From CAWGCA01 sp963820955 (GTDB lineage: Bacteria; Pseudomonadota; Gammaproteobacteria; Chromatiales; Chromatiaceae): 64,000 nt of DNA. Position numbers and translations under genes: made by a program. This document shows positions 45,345 to 54,377 of the stretch, one piece after another. Under the pieces are notes generated by a model. That model searched no databases. It was given only the letters and a program-made list of their open reading frames with translations, and was not told the origin of the DNA. Where the stretch lies: positions 60,478-124,477 of the forward strand of contig CAWGCA010000020.1 in the NCBI GenBank assembly GCA_963820955.1. The letters run 5' to 3'. Every line of letters begins with the position of its first letter. The first letter of the stretch is position 1.

Positions 45345-47180
45345 GTGAATACAAATCAACAAACCACCGACCGTCTGAACCGGACCCTGAGCAAAGTGTT
45401 TGGCTATGACCAGTTCCGACCGCATCAGCGTGAGATTATCGAGGAGTTGGCAGCTGGAACCTCAGCCTTTGTGCTCATGCCCACCGGAGGTGGAAAATCA
45501 CTGTGTTATCAGTTACCCGCCTTGTTGTGCCGCGGGGTGGGAATTGTCATATCGCCCCTTATCTCCCTGATGAAAGATCAGGTTGATGCGCTGCGGGCCA
45601 ATGGGGTGGCGGCGGCCTTTTACAACTCCTCACTGGATACAGAGAATGCCGGCCGAGTTCTGACTCAGTTGCACAACCAGGAATTGGATCTTCTCTATAT
45701 TGCCCCGGAACGGCTCATGCGCCCCGATTTCATCGAACGACTACAACTGGTCGACATCGCCCTCATCGCCATCGATGAGGCCCACTGTGTCTCTCAGTGG
45801 GGACACGATTTTCGCCCTGAGTACGCAAAACTTGGCCAGCTGGAAACGTTGTTTCCCAGCGTGCCCCGCATCGCCCTGACGGCGACAGCTGATCCACAAA
45901 CCCGCGAGGATATTCGCCGGGTGCTGAATCTTGAACAGGCACCCTGCCATATCACCGGCTTTGACCGCCCCAATATTCGTTATTCAGTCCTGGATAAACA
46001 CAATCCCTTCAACCAACTGCGGCATTTCCTCACGTCCCACGAGGACAAGGCGGGCATCATCTATGCACTGAGTCGAAAACGGGTGGAAAGACTCGCCGCT
46101 CAGCTCTATGAAAAAGGCATTCGTGCCGCTGCCTACCACGCAGGACTTTCGTCAGGGCAGCGCCAGTGGGTGCAGGAGCAGTTCCTGCACGACGAGATCG
46201 ACGTGGTAGTCGCTACTGTGGCATTTGGCATGGGAATCGACAAACCCAATGTGCGTTTTGTTGTGCACTATGATCTTCCAAAAAATATCGAGAGTTACTA
46301 CCAGGAGACTGGTCGGGCCGGGCGTGATGGGCTGCCCGCCGAAGCGCTGTTGCTGTTCGGCACCCAGGACATCGTCCTGGTGCGACAACTGGTTGAAACG
46401 GGGGATAACCCGGAGCGGATACGAATCGAACTGCACAAACTCAATACCATGATCGCGTTTGCCGAAAGTGTCACCTGCCGGCGTCGAGTCTTATTGAACT
46501 ATTTCGGTGAACAACTTGAGCAAGACTGCGGCAATTGTGATCTTTGCCTTGACCCACCGCAGACCTTTGATGCAACTGAGGATGCACGCAAGGCCTTGTC
46601 CTGCGTGTACCGTGTGGGGCAGAGATTTGGCATCAAGCACGTTATCGATGTACTACGCGGCGTAGATAACGATCGCATACGCCGACTGGGTCACCAGCGG
46701 CTGAGCACCTACGCCATCGGTGATAACAAGACTGCGCTGGAATGGTCCAGTCTTATCCGTCAGCTCATCCATCACGGATACCTGCTGCAGGATATCGAGC
46801 GCTATTCGGTATTGCGTCTGACCCCGCAATCACGTCCAGTATTGCGCGGTGAAAAAAAACTACAACTGGCTCTGCCGCGTATCCGGGAAAAATCGAAACG
46901 CAAAACTAAAGCACTCAAAGACACCTCAGCCATAGGGCCCTATGACGAAACCCTGTTCGAGCGCCTGCGTGCGCTGCGTAAAACCCTCGCCGATAAGGCA
47001 GGGGTACCGCCGTATGTAGTCTTTGGCGACAACTCGCTGCTGCTGATGGCACGCGACAAACCCACCGAAGTGGAAGAATTCCTTCAGATCAATGGTGTTG
47101 GCCAGACCAAACTCGAACGTTATGGTGGTGAGTTTATGAATACGATTGCGAAGCATTGTATCGAGGCTTCGGAAGGATGA
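45345..47180 (+). CDS. recQ: ATP-dependent DNA helicase RecQ
   Basis: 611 aa, matching E. coli RecQ (609 aa). Helicase motifs: FGYDQFRPHQREII, MPTGGGKSLCYQLPAL (Walker A), AIDEAHCVSQWGHDFRPEY (Walker B and aromatic-rich loop), ALTATAD, VATVAFGMGIDKPNVRFVVH and QETGRAGRDG. The zinc-binding RQC region has CRRRVLLNYFGEQLEQDCGNCDLC, and the C-terminus is an HRDC domain (YDETLFERLRALRKTLADKAGVPPYVVF). 3'-5' helicase in recombination and replication-fork repair. The frame is open from 45201; GTG at 45345 fits the family length. Confidence 0.95.
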   Translation: MNTNQQTTDRLNRTLSKVFGYDQFRPHQREIIEELAAGTSAFVLMPTGGGKSLCYQLPALLCRGVGIVISPLISLMKDQVDALRANGVAAAFYNSSLDTENAGRVLTQLHNQELDLLYIAPERLMRPDFIERLQLVDIALIAIDEAHCVSQWGHDFRPEYAKLGQLETLFPSVPRIALTATADPQTREDIRRVLNLEQAPCHITGFDRPNIRYSVLDKHNPFNQLRHFLTSHEDKAGIIYALSRKRVERLAAQLYEKGIRAAAYHAGLSSGQRQWVQEQFLHDEIDVVVATVAFGMGIDKPNVRFVVHYDLPKNIESYYQETGRAGRDGLPAEALLLFGTQDIVLVRQLVETGDNPERIRIELHKLNTMIAFAESVTCRRRVLLNYFGEQLEQDCGNCDLCLDPPQTFDATEDARKALSCVYRVGQRFGIKHVIDVLRGVDNDRIRRLGHQRLSTYAIGDNKTALEWSSLIRQLIHHGYLLQDIERYSVLRLTPQSRPVLRGEKKLQLALPRIREKSKRKTKALKDTSAIGPYDETLFERLRALRKTLADKAGVPPYVVFGDNSLLLMARDKPTEVEEFLQINGVGQTKLERYGGEFMNTIAKHCIEASEG

Positions 47181-47413
47181 TTGCGGGACAAGAAGAACTA
47201 TCGCCGTAATCATGGTGCGAGGGCAGCATATTTGACTGCGAAAATAATCTCCCCGTGGTTTTTCGATAAGATGCAGCACCGCAAGGACATCTTGATTTCC
47301 TCTCAAGTCTTATAAACTGAAGACAGCATAAGCTGGGAAAAAAATAGACGTGCTGGCTATTGTACTCAATAGAGGTTAGAGAACGGTCTCATAGGACGAG
47401 CAAGACAACCATA

Positions 47414-48358
47414 TCAGCCGTCAGGAGATGCGCTGCGCGATTCGAGTCGCACTCCCATAGGACCTCTATCCATGATTACTTCCATGAAGTCATTGCCTCG
47501 GCGAATCAGCACCGGTACTGTCTCACCTCTTAAGCCTCGAGTAGTAGCGCTTCGAAGATCCGAGTAGGTGTAAACACGCTCGCCGCCATAGGTTTCTATG
47601 ATATCCCCAGGCAAAAGCCCGGACTGCTCCGCCGCCGACCCTTGAATCACCGACTTGACGTTCACACGATTGGGCTCGCCCGTTTGGTACAGATATCGGT
47701 CGTAGGCCTGCTCTCCGATCTCGGCGCGGAGATCCAACGTCTGCCCGTTCAGCTCTCTCAATGCTCGATAGTAACGGCTGGTCCGGTACCAGTCTTCACG
47801 CATGGCCTGATCCTGCAATTCCAGTCGCTCCATCTCCAATTCAGACTGCTGCCATACAATCTCTTCCGCAGTGGTTTGCGGCACGCCGGCAGCCACCAGC
47901 GCAATGCGACGGTCTTCAGGTGTATCCACCGGCAGCACATCTACGGTTCCTTCCGTTAGCTCCTCACGCTCACTTGCAAAATCAGATTTAATAGCCGTCA
48001 ATTCCTGCTCCAGGCCGCGTACCCGAGTCGCAAGCAGGTCGACGAGACTCTCCAGGTTCGTCCAGCGGGAATGAAGGACCTGGATCTGCTCGGACTCGCC
48101 CGTTGTCTCGGGTACCTTGTTTAGGGGATCTGCCTGCGCTTTGTCCTCACCCGAGACCGACGGCTCATCAGCCTGATCAGGTAACGGGGAGTCAGGGCTG
48201 TTTTGTACGATCAGGGAGGTTGAAGCCGCATTTTGTGGTGTGGAATAGCGCACCTCTTCGAGCGACTTGGGCGCTTGCCGTTGTCCGACCGCGAAACTGC
48301 CTATAGAAATCCCGGCAACAAAAGCTATGGCGGCGATCAACAGATAATTTCGCATCAT
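47414..48358 (-). CDS. Membrane-anchored PDZ-domain protein
   Basis: About 314 aa. N-terminal membrane helix (MRNYLLIAAIAFVAGISIGSFAVG), a disordered linker, a coiled-coil segment (LESLVDLLATRVRGLEQELTAIKSDF), a second helical region and a C-terminal PDZ domain (VKSVIQGSAAEQSGLLPGDIIETYGGERVYTYSDLR). No protease domain is present, so it probably scaffolds or presents substrates in the periplasm. ATG at 48358 or 48355; the frame is open to 48394. A family B MITE lies 46 nt upstream. Confidence 0.8.
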   Translation of the reverse strand: MMRNYLLIAAIAFVAGISIGSFAVGQRQAPKSLEEVRYSTPQNAASTSLIVQNSPDSPLPDQADEPSVSGEDKAQADPLNKVPETTGESEQIQVLHSRWTNLESLVDLLATRVRGLEQELTAIKSDFASEREELTEGTVDVLPVDTPEDRRIALVAAGVPQTTAEEIVWQQSELEMERLELQDQAMREDWYRTSRYYRALRELNGQTLDLRAEIGEQAYDRYLYQTGEPNRVNVKSVIQGSAAEQSGLLPGDIIETYGGERVYTYSDLRSATTRGLRGETVPVLIRRGNDFMEVIMDRGPMGVRLESRSASPDG

Positions 48359-48403
48359 GGGGTTCCTGGGAATCCGGTGGTGGTTGAGTGTCATCCCTCT
48401 TAA

Positions 48404-48533
48404 GGAATCTCTGATTTATTCGTCATTCCGGACGAAGGGCAGCGTAGATCCGGAATCCATCTTAAAGTAATCAATAAGCTAATGGATCCCGGCCTGCGCC
48501 GGGATGACTGAGTACGAATTAATCAGAGGTTCC
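48404..48533. mobile_element. MITE-like element family B, copy 1
   Basis: 130 bp. Terminal inverted repeats GGAATCTCTGATTTATTCGT (left) and GGAACCTCTGATTAATTCGT (right, read inward), 18 of 20 identical, flanked by a 4-bp TTAA on both sides (48400-48403, 48534-48537). Inside are a CATTCCGGACGAAG segment and the palindrome GATCCCGGCCTGCGCCGGGAT. Non-coding. Related copies at 62500-62671 and 63113-63164. Confidence 0.85.
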
Positions 48534-48540
48534 TTAAGTC

Positions 48541-48963
48541 TTTCGTCAGAAAGTATATATCTCTTTTAGAGAGAGATTTCACCTCAAGTTCCCCTGGTGC
48601 TGAAATTCAGGAGCAAAACCGCCGGCAAGATGGCTTCATGGTAAGGACTACCGGTATGAAACCGGCAACGAAACGGGGATAAGTCTGAGTTGAAGAGAGC
48701 GTTCCAGATGGTAGGCAAGTATCAGAAACGCGTGATCAAGGTAAGTTTTGGAATTGATAGATCGCTGCCACGGACCCTAATCTTTCTCCGGATAGCTGTT
48801 CCCTCGGCACCCTACTGCCTGCTGCAGCATACCTGCGGAGGGAGCCTTCCAGGGAACCGGGGTCGGCGGTTGAGTTGTGACTCAGATCAATCCGGATCTG
48901 GATCTCACCCGTTTCGCAATAATTAGCCGACTCTGTGTCGCCGGGACCGCCGCGTACTATCTG
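48541..48963. other. Intergenic region with small hairpins, no gene recognised
   Basis: About 420 bases downstream of the PEP-CTERM gene. Local hairpins such as CCGGTATGAAACCGG (near 48650). A plus-strand frame from 48690 has no family support. I compared the 48590-48690 stretch with the c-di-GMP-I riboswitch pattern and it does not fit. Confidence 0.4.
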
Positions 48964-49515
48964 CTACGCTGAGCGCCGGCGCACCAGCAATGTGGGGATC
49001 AGGCCGGACAGAAACAGCCACATGGCCGCAGGCAGGGGAACCGGGGCGAATTCACTACCCAAGTACCCGGCGTCACCTACATCGTTGAATATGGCGAGGG
49101 AATACCCCGTCGCCGCGGAAGCCGGGTTTGGAGACCCATAGAAATTGTTGAAACCGCTCACTGCCAGAAGGTAGGTACCCGGATCGAGAAACAGGGACAG
49201 AGAACTCGTCAGGTCCGAAGGGTCGGCGCTGTTGGCATCGTCGTTTTCCGCAATCACTGTTCGACTGCCGTCGTCGCTCAGCAGTGTCATGATCGTATCC
49301 GGCTCGTCGCTGCTGCCCGGCAAGGCAAAGAGATCATAGGTCAGCGCACCTACCAGCGGATCCAATACCGGAACCGCGCTCTGAGTAATCGTTATTCTAA
49401 ACAGATCCGTTTCACCGGGATCAACGTCGTAATCGCTGAAAATAAAGGTGTCCGCGTTTGCCGAACCCAGCGAAAACAGCGCGACTAGGGCGGTTCCGAT
49501 GAAAAAACGTTTCAT
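48964..49515 (-). CDS. PEP-CTERM (VPLPA-type) sorting-domain protein
   Basis: 183 aa. Signal peptide (MKRFFIGTALVALFSLGSANA), a beta-rich extracellular domain with Asp/Gly/Ser content (VDPGETDLFRITI, LDPGTYLLAVSGFNNFYG), and a C-terminal sorting signal: VPLPAAMWLFLSGLIP, hydrophobic helix, then RRR. This signal is processed by exosortase in bacteria that make exopolysaccharide. Predicted to be displayed at or beyond the outer surface. No exosortase gene is in the window. Confidence 0.9.
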   Translation of the reverse strand: MKRFFIGTALVALFSLGSANADTFIFSDYDVDPGETDLFRITITQSAVPVLDPLVGALTYDLFALPGSSDEPDTIMTLLSDDGSRTVIAENDDANSADPSDLTSSLSLFLDPGTYLLAVSGFNNFYGSPNPASAATGYSLAIFNDVGDAGYLGSEFAPVPLPAAMWLFLSGLIPTLLVRRRSA

Positions 49516-49771
49516 AATTTTAATTCCTGAGTTTGGTCGTATGTAGTATTTCTGAAGAAGTAATGCAAAAATGATGCCATCTAATTTTTTCTTTTAGAAA
49601 CAGACAGGTATTTTCTCCTATGCAACTGGAAGAACCCGAACCGTAAATTTTTCTGACAAATCCAATGCTAGATTGAGAAGATCTGCACCTTGCTGGTTCA
49701 AAGGCAAAGGCACCGGGCTGCGTGCCCATCCAGCGAAGGACAGAAACAAAAAATTGCAGGCGATTGAGAAA

Positions 49772-49792
49772 CGGCCGGCATTACGCCGGCCG
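49772..49792 (-). terminator. Hairpin downstream of the cytochrome c peroxidase gene
   Basis: Perfect 8-bp stem CGGCCGGC / GCCGGCCG with a 5-nt loop, extended by flanking GAG/CTC, about 113 nt past the peroxidase stop on the minus strand and followed by TTTCTC. The rest of 49516-49904 shows no gene and holds the upstream region of the PEP-CTERM gene. Confidence 0.55.
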
Positions 49793-49904
49793 CTCTCAGT
49801 TCCCGTTGATTGACAGAAATGCTACCCCCAAAGAACGCCTCTCCGCTGTAACCAGGCTTATCTCAAGGATACCCTGGGAATGGAGAGACTGGCAGTAAAG
49901 CCTC

Positions 49905-50933
49905 TCAGTCGAGTAGGTCGCCTGGCGTTGCTGGCAGCCGTGGCATAGTCTGTTCGGGGAATTCGCCTACCAGCGCTCCCAAAAAGGCCACGATATCGTC
50001 CACCGCCTGTTCATCAAGGTCCTTGTCGAGTTGCGTCTTGGCCATGACCTCAACTGCATCGGGTAGAGATTTGACCGCGCCATTGTGCATATAAGGCGCG
50101 GTGTAATCGAGATTGCGCAGCGTCGGGACGCGCCACATATTCTTGTCGCTGGTCGCCTTGGTCACCTGCATGCGACCTACATCATCCATCAGACCGTATT
50201 TGGTCACGTATTCGCTACTGGTGAAGGTTGGAAACTTTTGATAAAAACCCTGTCCCATTGCTAATACGGGCCCACTGAAGTTCGGGCCCGAGTGACAGGC
50301 AGTGCAGCCCGTATTGGCAAACGTCTCCATGCCGCGTATCTGTTGTTCGCTCAATGCAGCCTTGTCTCCCGTAACATAACGATCGTAGGGGCTGTTTGGT
50401 GTGATCAGCGTTCTTTCGTAGGCTGCAATCGCCTTCGCGATGTTGTCCATATTGATATTCTCTCCCGGGCCGAAGACCTGATCAAAATAGGGCTTATAGC
50501 CGGGAATATCACGGATGCGATTAGCAGCGGCATCCAGGTCTGCCATACCCATCTCGATTGGATTCGCCGGCGGTCCTTTGGCCTGATCTTCCAAAGAGGC
50601 CGCCCGTCCATCCCAGAACTGGACTGATAGAAATGCTGCATTCCACACCGTCGGTGCATTGCGACCGCCTGCCTGCCCATGCACACCGATCGACGTGGAA
50701 CGATGGTCATCGCCACCCTCCATCACGTTGTGACAGGAAAAACAGGACACTGTGCCGTTGGAAGAGAGTCGCGGGTCGAAATAGAGCATTTTTCCAAGTT
50801 CGATCTTCTCCGGGGTAGCCTGATTGTCCGCAGGCGCGGGGGCCTGCTCTGGCAGAGGCTGCCACTGGGCTTGAGCCCAGGCCTGTCCGGCCGCAATCAC
50901 ACACAATACAACGAGGGGTTTTACTACACGCAT
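49905..50933 (-). CDS. Di-haem cytochrome c peroxidase (CcpA/MauG family)
   Basis: 342 aa periplasmic enzyme. Signal peptide MRVVKPLVVLCVIAAGQAWA. Two c-type haem sites, CFSCH (N-terminal, peroxidatic) and CTACH (C-terminal, electron-transfer), plus PTVWNAAF and WRVPTLRNLDYTAPYMHNGA, conserved in the family. Reduces hydrogen peroxide with electrons from cytochrome c. The ATG at 50933 has a good ribosome binding site (AAAGGAGCAG); the frame extending to 51041 lacks a leader. Appears monocistronic. Confidence 0.94.
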   Translation of the reverse strand: MRVVKPLVVLCVIAAGQAWAQAQWQPLPEQAPAPADNQATPEKIELGKMLYFDPRLSSNGTVSCFSCHNVMEGGDDHRSTSIGVHGQAGGRNAPTVWNAAFLSVQFWDGRAASLEDQAKGPPANPIEMGMADLDAAANRIRDIPGYKPYFDQVFGPGENINMDNIAKAIAAYERTLITPNSPYDRYVTGDKAALSEQQIRGMETFANTGCTACHSGPNFSGPVLAMGQGFYQKFPTFTSSEYVTKYGLMDDVGRMQVTKATSDKNMWRVPTLRNLDYTAPYMHNGAVKSLPDAVEVMAKTQLDKDLDEQAVDDIVAFLGALVGEFPEQTMPRLPATPGDLLD

Positions 50934-51298
50934 GGGTACTGCTCCTTTGCATGGGTTGAAAGTAGACTCTCTTCTGACTGCCGGAGGTTGACACCGAATC
51001 TGCGGGCGCAGGATTCTGGGCAGTGAGAATAGTCTGGTCATCTACGGTGGCCACTTTATAGCCGTTCAGGAATTAAAAACTCAATGATATTTCGCAAGAC
51101 CCAAGCGAGTCCGGAAAAACCAAACCCTTTTTTTGGAAAAACCGGGAACCAGATTCAAAATCTACACGGTGGATGAGCCAGACAGCGATAAACCCAAGGA
51201 GGCGGGAGAGTGACGAACAAAGCGGAAATTCAAAACGATAGTAAGGAGGGTAACTACCCGGGACTTGCCGCGAAACTGCCGCAGCAGCCAACAAAAAC

Positions 51299-51324
51299 GG
51301 TCAGCAGGATTAATCCTGCTGGCC
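51299..51324. terminator. Bidirectional hairpin terminator
   Basis: GGTCAGCAGGATTAATCCTG continuing CTGGCC: 12 of 13 base pairs. On the minus strand it is followed by GTTTTTGTTGG, fitting termination of the gene at 51353-51643; on the plus strand it is followed by TTTATT. Confidence 0.7.
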
Positions 51325-51352
51325 TTTATTAACTTTCTAGCGGGGTTGGATA

Positions 51353-51643
51353 TCAGGATCCGTAAATCAGGTCGGTCGACATATCCCGGTCATCCGCTAC
51401 CCGCTCCGGTGACTGGAACAGCGCTGAATCTGGCTGCCCGTCGCGGTTGTAAAGAAAATCCGTCTCGCCTTCGCTCTGCACCGGTCCGGTGTAGACAAAG
51501 ACCTGGGAGGGGCTGGCGGCTACTTCGCCATTGCCGTAAATCATATCGCCTTCGGAGTCGCTCTGGATGGCCCCGGCCAGGCTGCTGCCGGCAAACAGAA
51601 GCGAAGAGATCAGGGTGGCGGTGGCGGCTACATTCGTTTTCAT
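51353..51643 (-). CDS. Small secreted hypothetical protein
   Basis: 96 aa. Signal peptide (MKTNVAATATLISSLLFAGSSLAGA), mature region of about 72 residues, acidic, with two imperfect repeats (SEGDMIYGNGE and SEGETDFLYNRDG) and a final DMSTDLIYGS that shares the xDxIYG pattern. Ribosome binding site GGAGAAAGACC before the ATG. Followed by a hairpin terminator. Family not recognised. Confidence 0.7.
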   Translation of the reverse strand: MKTNVAATATLISSLLFAGSSLAGAIQSDSEGDMIYGNGEVAASPSQVFVYTGPVQSEGETDFLYNRDGQPDSALFQSPERVADDRDMSTDLIYGS

Positions 51644-51956
51644 GGTCTTTCTCCAGTTTCAGAGTTGATGTTGGTAGTTGTTACGCATGTTCGATCGCTT
51701 TGGATCACTGCCTGTCCCCTTGGCGTTCATGCATGGCACGAGATAGGGCAGATGCCGTGCCAACTTTGAAGAAATATAGTAATTGCTATGAATTACAAAA
51801 TGATAGAGTGAAGTTATCCGCTGTCAGGCAGCGCCTGCCTCCGGAACCATATGAACGTTCTATGAAACCGGTTTGTACCGATTCGATATATCGGGTGTTG
51901 GCGGAAGCGATCCCCGCTCCCGGGGCTCGGTCTTGGCCTGACCATACCAGGGTGCG
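51644..51956. other. Intergenic region, no gene recognised
   Basis: About 310 bases between the MscS channel gene and the small secreted protein gene; contains the promoter region of the latter. Near 51755-51815 it is AT-rich. No frame with support. Confidence 0.4.
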
Positions 51957-53438
51957 CTAAACACTCTCTTCAGAGTCATCCACCTCCAGCCCTGCCTGAT
52001 CCGCTGCCGGTCTTGCCGCCGTGGATGCCTTGGGCAGAGCGGCAGGTTTGTTTTCCGCCGTCGATGGGTTTTCGTGGATGATGTGCACATCACGCTGCGG
52101 GAAAGGAATAGAGATGCCTTCTGCGTCGAACCTTTCCTTGACACTGCGGGTGACGTCCCAGTAGACGGTCCAGAAATCCTCCGTTTTGGCCCAGGGGCGG
52201 CAGACGAAATTACACGAGGAATCCGCCAGTTCGTGCAACTGAATCACCGGTTCAGGGTCCTTCAGGATCAGCGGGTGGGCATCGACAATTTCCTTTAGAA
52301 CGCGCTCCGCATGGGTGATGTCGTCCTGATAGCCAATGCCAAAGACCAGATCCACCCGCCGCTGCTCGCTGCCGGTGGCATTGGTAATGATATTTCCCCA
52401 GATCGAGTTGTTGGGTACGATCATCAGCTTGTTGTCGAAGGTCATGACGGTGGTAGTGACCAGGTTCATGGATTGGACCTTGCCTATGATGCCGGAGACA
52501 TCGATCACGTCGTCGACATCGAACGGCCGGTAAAACATGATCATAATACCGCTGGCAAAATTGGAGAGGGTGTCCTGCAGGGCAAAGGCGACGACAAAAC
52601 CCGCAGCGCCGATGACCGCCAGCAGCGGCCCGATATTCACCTCCAGAGCCGCCAGCCCGACGATGATACCGATGATCATTATGACCCGCTGGACCATACC
52701 GACGATGAAGGTCGAAAGCAGCACCGACATGCCCTCAACTACCGAGATGGCCTTGCGGACGCCCTTGCTGACGAAGCGTGCCAATACCCAGAAGACGATA
52801 ATGGTAATTAGGAACACGCTGATATTCTTGGCCCAGCGAATGCCGCCTTGATCGGAAGCGACCCAGCCGACAATCGTGGACAGAGCAGCCTCAGTATCGG
52901 TGACGTCTACGTTAAGGCCGCTGACGGCATTGATATAGCGCCTATAAGGCAGCACATCTTCTTTCTCTGTGCCGTCGGCAGTCATGCCGATCTTCGCGTT
53001 GATCTCATCGAGCACCACATTGAGCCGATCGATTCTCGAGGTTCTCACACCGTTAAGTTCGGTAATCTCGTCGAGTACCTCCGATTTTCCCTCGTCCGCC
53101 TCGGCCATGTCGGCATTCGCGGCTGACTCCGTGTCTTTCTGCTCCTTGCTCTCTTTCTCTGCCTTGGCTTCGGCCTTCTGTGTTTCCTTCATGATTTCGA
53201 GCTGCGCCGCATTGAGCTTCTTTACCGCAGATTTGACGTGCGCGAGCCAGCCGTCTGCCTCAATCAGAAGCTCCTCCTTGGACATAGGCTGGAGCAGAAG
53301 CGCCAGTTGATCCGTGGGTACATTGGGATTTGCCGTGGTCCTCGCTTGGGTCGACGATAAGACCCCCTCAGCCAGGATGCCTCCGACAATCAGCAGAAAA
53401 AAAATAACGGCTAGTTTTACCGAGAACCATTTGGACAT
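51957..53438 (-). CDS. MscS-family mechanosensitive ion channel
   Basis: 493 aa. Leader/first helix (VKLAVIFFLLIVGGILAEGVL), a long charged coiled-coil periplasmic domain (about 55-160, EKESKEQKDTES), then three to four membrane helices (about 205-300) ending in the pore-lining VIGAAGFVVAFALQDTLSNFASGI. The beta and alpha/beta vestibule follows (MIMFYRPFDVDDVIDVSG, MTFDNKLMIVPNNSIWGNIITN, GISIPFPQRDVHI). Opens under membrane tension. The disordered Ala/Pro-rich tail is unusual. A family A MITE starts 38 nt upstream of the start codon. Confidence 0.93.
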   Translation of the reverse strand: MSKWFSVKLAVIFFLLIVGGILAEGVLSSTQARTTANPNVPTDQLALLLQPMSKEELLIEADGWLAHVKSAVKKLNAAQLEIMKETQKAEAKAEKESKEQKDTESAANADMAEADEGKSEVLDEITELNGVRTSRIDRLNVVLDEINAKIGMTADGTEKEDVLPYRRYINAVSGLNVDVTDTEAALSTIVGWVASDQGGIRWAKNISVFLITIIVFWVLARFVSKGVRKAISVVEGMSVLLSTFIVGMVQRVIMIIGIIVGLAALEVNIGPLLAVIGAAGFVVAFALQDTLSNFASGIMIMFYRPFDVDDVIDVSGIIGKVQSMNLVTTTVMTFDNKLMIVPNNSIWGNIITNATGSEQRRVDLVFGIGYQDDITHAERVLKEIVDAHPLILKDPEPVIQLHELADSSCNFVCRPWAKTEDFWTVYWDVTRSVKERFDAEGISIPFPQRDVHIIHENPSTAENKPAALPKASTAARPAADQAGLEVDDSEESV

Positions 53439-53476
53439 GTACCTATCCCCTACGTAAATTTAAAGAACAGCCTGAA

Positions 53477-53627
53477 GGGCACCTCGAAAAATTTGAGGTG
53501 CCCGTGTGGTGCAGGGATGCGCCACTATTTTCATGCACGCAAGCGCATGAAAATAGTGGCGATCGGAAATCGCGGATTTCGATCGCCGTATCGAAAAATC
53601 CCATGGAAGGGATTTTTCGAAGTACCC
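53477..53627. mobile_element. MITE-like element family A, copy 3 (inverted)
   Basis: 151 bp, opposite orientation to copies 1 and 2, with both terminal repeats intact and a perfect 4-bp flanking repeat TGAA (53473-53476 and 53628-53631). Lies directly upstream of the MscS gene, so it may contribute promoter or leader sequence. Confidence 0.9.
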
Positions 53628-53694
53628 TGAATACATGCTGATTCGATACTCTGAAGCTGCACGCCTGGGGAGCCACCACCCCCAATTTGTCTCG

Positions 53695-54141
53695 TCAGCG
53701 CTCGACGTCCACCGGAATCGAGGTATCTGCCGCCTCCACCCGGCTCGCTCTGGTGACCAACCATGCAGCCGTGGGCAACATGACGCAGGCCATTAGGGTG
53801 GGCATCACCCAATTCTCAGCGATAAAGAAGAGGGTATAGAGCAGACTCAGCGCCATAGTCAATACCGCCACAACCTTGGCGCGCACCGATACCACGCGGT
53901 GGTCTCTCCAGGCCTGTAGGGATGGTCCAAACCGCGGGTGATTGTACAGCCAGTCGTGAAACCGTTCGGAGCTGCGGGCAAAGGCCCAGACAGCAACCAG
54001 CAGAAACGGGGTCGTGGGCAGCCCAGGCAGGACTACACCGACAAACGCGAAACCAACGTTGAGCCAGCCGAAACAGATCAAACCAGCGCGCGCAATACGG
54101 TTCTTTTTTATTGTTGCAGTGTTCGAATAAGTCCGATGCAT
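53695..54141 (-). CDS. YbaN/DUF454 family inner-membrane protein
   Basis: 148 aa. Family signature GWLNVGFAFVGVVLPGLPTTPFLLVAVWAFARSSERFHDWLYNHPRFGP, with four predicted membrane helices and the tail SLLYTLFFIAENWVMPTLMACVML. Function of DUF454 unknown. The ATG at 54141 removes a 17-residue extension (open to 54192) that lacks family similarity. Minus strand, divergent from fpr. Confidence 0.88.
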   Translation of the reverse strand: MHRTYSNTATIKKNRIARAGLICFGWLNVGFAFVGVVLPGLPTTPFLLVAVWAFARSSERFHDWLYNHPRFGPSLQAWRDHRVVSVRAKVVAVLTMALSLLYTLFFIAENWVMPTLMACVMLPTAAWLVTRASRVEAADTSIPVDVER

Positions 54142-54377
54142 CGGCACCAATAGCCTTCGGCCAACAGAAACCAACCTGATGGTAACGAGCATTCCCTATA
54201 AAAAACAACCCCACTGATACACAGTTTGTACCCCTCCGTGATTGGCGGTCGCCCTGGGACAGGGTGCCTAGTGGGTTTGAATTCTTCGCAGCTGTCTCCA
54301 ACTATTCTTGACTAAATTACTAGGTTTTGGTTTATTAATATAGAGAAGGCAAGATGGTAAATGCAGAGGGCAGAACG

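Noticed and set aside
48590..48690. Possible riboswitch-like fold upstream of the PEP-CTERM region
   Set aside because: Hairpins exist, but the conserved c-di-GMP-I core pattern is absent, and it lies downstream, not upstream, of the minus-strand PEP-CTERM gene.
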